From IMG/VR virus record IMGVR_UViG_3300042878_001846, positions 1-24,339 of that record: a stretch of 24,339 nt of DNA; one strand, written 5' to 3'. Source of the stretch: a virus. Position 1 is the first letter of the stretch. Each line of letters starts with the position of its first letter. Both the position numbers and the translations under genes were made by a program. This document shows positions 21,379 to 24,339 of the stretch, piece by piece. The notes under the pieces are model-generated. The model had not been told where the DNA came from. It made no database searches and was given only the letters and a program-made list of their open reading frames with translations.

Positions 21379-24120
21379 TTATTTGTTATGTACTAAAATT
21401 TTATTTGCGTAAAAATTGTGATTATCTTCTACAGAAATGATATATGTTTGAGTATCAGTTCGACTTAATTCGATTATAGATTCAATTTTCACAGTTTCAT
21501 TGTCAGATAGATTTACAAAATCACCAATTTTAATTTCGATTACATTAGAAGGTAAATCGTATTTTTCATTAGTCCAATCTGGTCTATAAGATGCAAGTTT
21601 CAAGCCATTAACGTAATACGGGTGGTCAAAGGTTGAAGTAATTCGAATCCCATTTGATAAAGTGTATTCTACTAAATCATCATGTATTGGTTTGAAAGTG
21701 TTTGTTACTTTTTTAAGTTCCTGAGATTTTTTTTCTTCGTTATACGATAGTACTACATCTCCGATTTGTATATCTTCTATGTTTTTTTCAATATTGTCTT
21801 CTACCAAAATTTTTGTTCCTGCTATGAAACAAAATTTGTTGTGAGTCAGAATTCCGTTTGCAAAAAAGTTATGATTATTCGATACTTCAAATATGTAAGT
21901 TTGTGTTGGGGTTAATTCCAATTCTTCAATATTAACAATTCTTGTATTGGAACCATCAACTAAAGTTACACTATCTCCGATTTCTATTTGTGAAACATTT
22001 TCTCCCAGATTGTATCTATCAATTGTTAATAAAGGTTTATAAGATGATAAATTAAACCCATTTACAAAATACGGATGGTCGAAAGTACAAATTAATTCAG
22101 TTCCGTTTTCAAATGAATATCTTACCATATCATCATGAATCGGTGTAATTACATTTGTAACTTTTTGTTTCTCTTTAGTATTGTTTGGAATATTCAGTGA
22201 AATGACTTCATCTCCAACACTAATTTCTTCGATTGGCTTGACTGTCCCATCAGACATTTCAATCATGGTTCCTTTAACAAAACAAGCTCGGTTATGTACC
22301 AATATATCATTTGCGAAATAATTGTGGTTTATCTCGATTTTAGATAGATTGTAAACTTTAGTTTCTTCGTTCAATAATGTAACCTTTTCTAAAACTGCAT
22401 TGGTGTTGATAAGTTTCACAGAATCCCCGATTTCAATTTTTTGTACTGGTGTATCTAATTGATATAGGTTGTTAGACAATACATTGTCAAACGCAGACCA
22501 TCCTTTACCGTTCACAAAAATTGGATGGTCTAATGTGGATTTTAAAATACCTCCATTACTAAACTCATAGATTACTATTTTATCTACTTTTTTGGAAAAT
22601 ATATTTAAAACTTTATTGATTTTTGTTTCATCATTTGTGAAGTCGAATGAAACAATTGAATCCCCCACGACAACATCTTCAATATTTTTTGTTGTACCAT
22701 TCTCCATTTGAATTTTGGTTCCTGCGACAAAACAAGGTGCGTTGGCAGAGACAATACTGTGGAAGGCGGTGGATCCATTTATAATGTATGTATCCGAATC
22801 TTCAACATCTAATTCAACAAAAGATAAACCACTTTCTGACGACACATAAAAGTTTAATTCATCAACTTGAACTAATTCTCCATTCAAATCGTAAAGATAA
22901 TCTGTGATTGCGTTGATTTCGACAATGTATTTATAACTACTTTTGTTTGTTATACTGTTGTATACTAAATATTTTTTATTAATTCCTGAAAACAAAGAAT
23001 CACTATCTACCACCATTTCCATCATAGAGTTATATTTTAGATTTGCGACATCTTTGAAAACTACACTCGAAGTTGTTAGGAAAGACCCCTCAGGAAATTC
23101 ACTACCCTCGTAGTTCCAAGTTAATGAGTTCAAATCAGACTCACTTTGAGGTGATCCACTGATGGAATAAGATTGGATGTCATTACCAACTTGAATATTG
23201 GAAATTTCTTCCCAAGTTTCGTCCGCCATCAAAACTTCATGTGTAGATAAGATACCTGCCGAATCATTTTTAAACATGTTTGTTGCAAATTCGTAAAAAT
23301 GATAATCCTTTATCTTATTTGAATTTTCTTCTAAATCGATTGAAGTCGGTAGTTCAAATATTGAACTTATTTTGTAGCTGTGTAAAGGAAGAATATCCAA
23401 ATTAGACCCATATACTATTGAAAAAAATCTGATAGACGTAACGTGGTTGTTTTCATCTAAAGTAGATGAATGAAAATGGTATTGTTCAATTAGAGTATCT
23501 TCAGTAGATTTATCTTGAATAAAATTATCCCAATTTTCTTCAACCGTCCCGTTGTCAACATTTATTTTGTGAAAATCAATTGGATTAAATGATTCATAAA
23601 TGTCTTTTATTGTGGCATCTGGTATATTAGACGCATTTACCTCTTTAGTCAATGTGTCAAAAGTCCCCAAAGGTGAAGAATGATAATATCCAACACAATA
23701 GTCCGTAATTGAATCTTCGGTGAATAAGTTATACACATTCAATCTATTTTTACAATACACACTGTCAAATATTGCAGTTTCGTCGTACGCTAATCTTAAA
23801 ATGAACTTATCTTCAGCGTCAGGAACTGATGTTGGGTAGATTGAATTAATATTTTCATCATGTAAATTTATTGTGGTTACTGATGGTAAATTAGTATTAA
23901 CTTCATCAACAAGTTTATTAACAAAATCTATGTGTAAAAATGGCTTATAGATAATGTCTAAAGTTGTGATGTTGTTTGACGATAATACTGATAAAAATCC
24001 ACTAAAGTCAAAATTCACCAATTCTTGATCGATAAACCCAGTATCCGTATTTAACTCTAATAATCTTAAGTTTCCGTTCGAGTCTTTAACGAAATCTGCC
24101 GAGAATAATGTTCCTTTCAT
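21379..24120 (-). CDS. Large protein with three C-terminal Hint (intein-like) domains, probable virion protein
   Basis: A 913-residue protein. The ATG at 24120 is preceded in frame by a stop four codons upstream, so the N-terminus is real. Residues 3-30 (GTLFSADF, RLLELNTDTGF) resemble the metal-binding hairpin of ATP-grasp proteins, and similar starts occur in large marine phage structural proteins as far as I recall. Residues 40-285 are acidic, beta-rich and unassigned. Residues about 291-460 look like a degenerate Hint module. Then three complete Hint modules follow, at 463-610, 613-761 and 764-912. Each has Cys1, a T-x-x-H block and a final His-Asn. The protein ends one residue after the last Asn. 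No signal peptide or membrane helix. It likely self-cleaves. It heads the minus-strand gene string. Confidence 0.8.
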   Translation of the reverse strand: MKGTLFSADFVKDSNGNLRLLELNTDTGFIDQELVNFDFSGFLSVLSSNNITTLDIIYKPFLHIDFVNKLVDEVNTNLPSVTTINLHDENINSIYPTSVPDAEDKFILRLAYDETAIFDSVYCKNRLNVYNLFTEDSITDYCVGYYHSSPLGTFDTLTKEVNASNIPDATIKDIYESFNPIDFHKINVDNGTVEENWDNFIQDKSTEDTLIEQYHFHSSTLDENNHVTSIRFFSIVYGSNLDILPLHSYKISSIFELPTSIDLEENSNKIKDYHFYEFATNMFKNDSAGILSTHEVLMADETWEEISNIQVGNDIQSYSISGSPQSESDLNSLTWNYEGSEFPEGSFLTTSSVVFKDVANLKYNSMMEMVVDSDSLFSGINKKYLVYNSITNKSSYKYIVEINAITDYLYDLNGELVQVDELNFYVSSESGLSFVELDVEDSDTYIINGSTAFHSIVSANAPCFVAGTKIQMENGTTKNIEDVVVGDSIVSFDFTNDETKINKVLNIFSKKVDKIVIYEFSNGGILKSTLDHPIFVNGKGWSAFDNVLSNNLYQLDTPVQKIEIGDSVKLINTNAVLEKVTLLNEETKVYNLSKIEINHNYFANDILVHNRACFVKGTMIEMSDGTVKPIEEISVGDEVISLNIPNNTKEKQKVTNVITPIHDDMVRYSFENGTELICTFDHPYFVNGFNLSSYKPLLTIDRYNLGENVSQIEIGDSVTLVDGSNTRIVNIEELELTPTQTYIFEVSNNHNFFANGILTHNKFCFIAGTKILVEDNIEKNIEDIQIGDVVLSYNEEKKSQELKKVTNTFKPIHDDLVEYTLSNGIRITSTFDHPYYVNGLKLASYRPDWTNEKYDLPSNVIEIKIGDFVNLSDNETVKIESIIELSRTDTQTYIISVEDNHNFYANKILVHNK
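21385..21831 (-). other. Hint domain 3 (residues 764-912)
   Basis: Starts at Cys764 (CFIAGTKI), has STFDHP with Thr and His in the block-B spacing, and ends HNFYANKILVHN at Asn912. Only Lys913 follows before the stop, so C-terminal cleavage by Asn cyclisation would release a single residue, and N-terminal cleavage at Cys764 would free the domain. Confidence 0.85.
21838..22284 (-). other. Hint domain 2 (residues 613-761)
   Basis: Starts at Cys613 (CFVKGTMI), with CTFDHPYFVNG as block B, and ends NHNFFANGILTHN at Asn761. It is followed by Lys-Phe and then the Cys of domain 3. The +1 residue is Lys, not Cys, Ser or Thr, so protein splicing is not expected; cleavage is. Confidence 0.85.
22291..22734 (-). 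other. Hint domain 1 (residues 463-610)
   Basis: Starts at Cys463 (CFVAGTKI), with STLDHPIFVNG as block B, and ends INHNYFANDILVHN at Asn610. It is followed by Arg-Ala and the Cys of domain 2. All residues needed for the N-to-S acyl shift and Asn cyclisation are present, and the +1 residue is Arg. Confidence 0.85.
22741..23250 (-). other. Degenerate Hint-like module (residues about 291-460)
   Basis: STHEVLMADETWEEISNIQVGNDIQSY aligns position for position with the CF..GTKI.M.dGT.K.IE.I.VGD.V.SY opening of the true Hint domains (longest match ETWEEISNIQVGNDIQ). Ser replaces Cys1, and no T-x-x-H or final His-Asn is visible. It reads as an ancient fourth copy that lost activity and gained an insert. 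Confidence 0.5.
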
Positions 24121-24185
24121 ATTTTTTTATTTGTTAACCTTTAGTATAAATATACGAGAAATAAAAGTCCGTTCTATAGTGGTTT

Positions 24186-24210
24186 TTTCATATTGGTAAA
24201 ATATATGAAA
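24186..24210. repeat. 8-bp inverted repeat with 9-base loop
   Basis: TTTCATAT (24186-24193) and ATATGAAA (24203-24210) are perfect complements. They lie in the 124-base gap between the right-edge gene and the Hint protein. On the minus strand the hairpin is followed by an A-run rather than a T-run, so it is not a standard intrinsic terminator; it could be an operator or RNA hairpin in the leader. Nothing else stands out in this gap. Confidence 0.45.
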
Positions 24211-24244
24211 TAAGCTCAAAAAAATCTATTGGCTTGAGGTGAAA

Positions 24245-24339
24245 TTATCGTTTCTTTTTTTCTTCAGACTGGTATAGCTTCAATAGTTTGAGGGAATCTT
24301 TGTAATGCTTTTCAAGTCTGTCTAATTCTTCTACAGGGA
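24245..24339 (-). CDS. C-terminal fragment of a charged coiled-coil-like protein (enters from right edge)
   Basis: The minus-strand frame from the right edge is open for about 31 codons to a TAA at 24245. It reads PVEELDRLEKHYKDSLKLLK followed by LYQSEEKKKR, with heptad-like Leu spacing (L..L......L..L..L) and a basic end. Only the C-terminus is visible, so the function cannot be assigned. Its direction makes it the upstream neighbour of the Hint gene. Confidence 0.5.
   Translation of the reverse strand, partial: PVEELDRLEKHYKDSLKLLKLYQSEEKKKR

Noticed and set aside
21379-22734. Splicing inteins in the 913-residue protein
   Set aside because: The residue after each terminal Asn is Arg or Lys, not Cys, Ser or Thr, and there is no homing-endonuclease insert, so Hint/BIL-type cleavage is more likely than splicing.
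24145-24152. TATAAATA on the plus strand, T4-late-promoter-like
   Set aside because: It points rightward where no plus-strand gene follows in the window, and the string is common in AT-rich DNA.
24215-24238. CTCAA/TTGAG arms as a terminator for the right-edge gene
   Set aside because: The stem is only five pairs around a long loop and has no T-run on the right side.
1-24339. tRNA genes, CRISPR arrays, insertion sequences, retroelement repeats
   Set aside because: Coding sequence is nearly continuous on one strand or the other; no tRNA-like GC-rich cloverleaf, regularly spaced repeat, transposase or reverse transcriptase was seen by eye.

Overview
The window is AT-rich, almost gap-free DNA in which most genes overlap or nearly touch. 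It most resembles the accessory region of a large marine tailed phage (T4-like type). The reasons are a 913-residue protein carrying tandem intein-like Hint domains, a swarm of short 2-oxoglutarate/Fe(II) oxygenases, and a sugar-nucleotide and carbamoyltransferase block of the sort known from large marine myoviruses. No capsid, tail, terminase or replication gene is visible, so phage origin is an inference. No start codon has a clear Shine-Dalgarno sequence. Leaders are A/T-rich instead, which would fit a Bacteroidetes-type translation system but does not prove the host.

Plus strand (1-11132): a glycan-building and decorating cluster. In order it holds the end of a GDP-fucose-synthase-like epimerase, a glycosyltransferase-like protein, a GDP-mannose 4,6-dehydratase-like protein, a small helical unknown and a 2OG-Fe(II) oxygenase. 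Next come the two halves of a thiamine-diphosphate enzyme, split around a second glycosyltransferase-like gene. Then come purine nucleoside phosphorylase, a TagD-type nucleotidyltransferase, an unknown glycosyltransferase-like protein, a sugar C-methyltransferase, an O-carbamoyltransferase and a 38-residue basic peptide. The only real gap (7356-7385) holds a perfect inverted repeat that may be a promoter.

Minus strand (24339-11129, read leftward): it begins with the C-terminus of a coiled-coil protein at the right edge, then the 913-residue Hint protein and a 50-residue ORF. Fifteen small modification enzymes follow: two SET-domain proteins, six 2OG oxygenases, four SGNH-hydrolase-like proteins with a GCS-T-EGVG motif, an N-terminal-SPASM radical SAM protein, a sulfotransferase and a third glycosyltransferase-like protein. 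The triad SET / HxH oxygenase / second oxygenase occurs twice in tandem.

Most striking observation: 12 of these 15 unrelated proteins end in exactly [Leu/Ile]-Ile-COOH, and a 13th ends in Pro-Ile. They use different Leu and Ile codons and all three stop codons. This looks like a selected C-terminal peptide tag shared by enzymes of at least six folds, perhaps a docking or sorting signal that brings a panel of modification enzymes to one partner. The self-processing Hint protein at the head of the same gene string is a candidate partner. I know of no description of such a tag.
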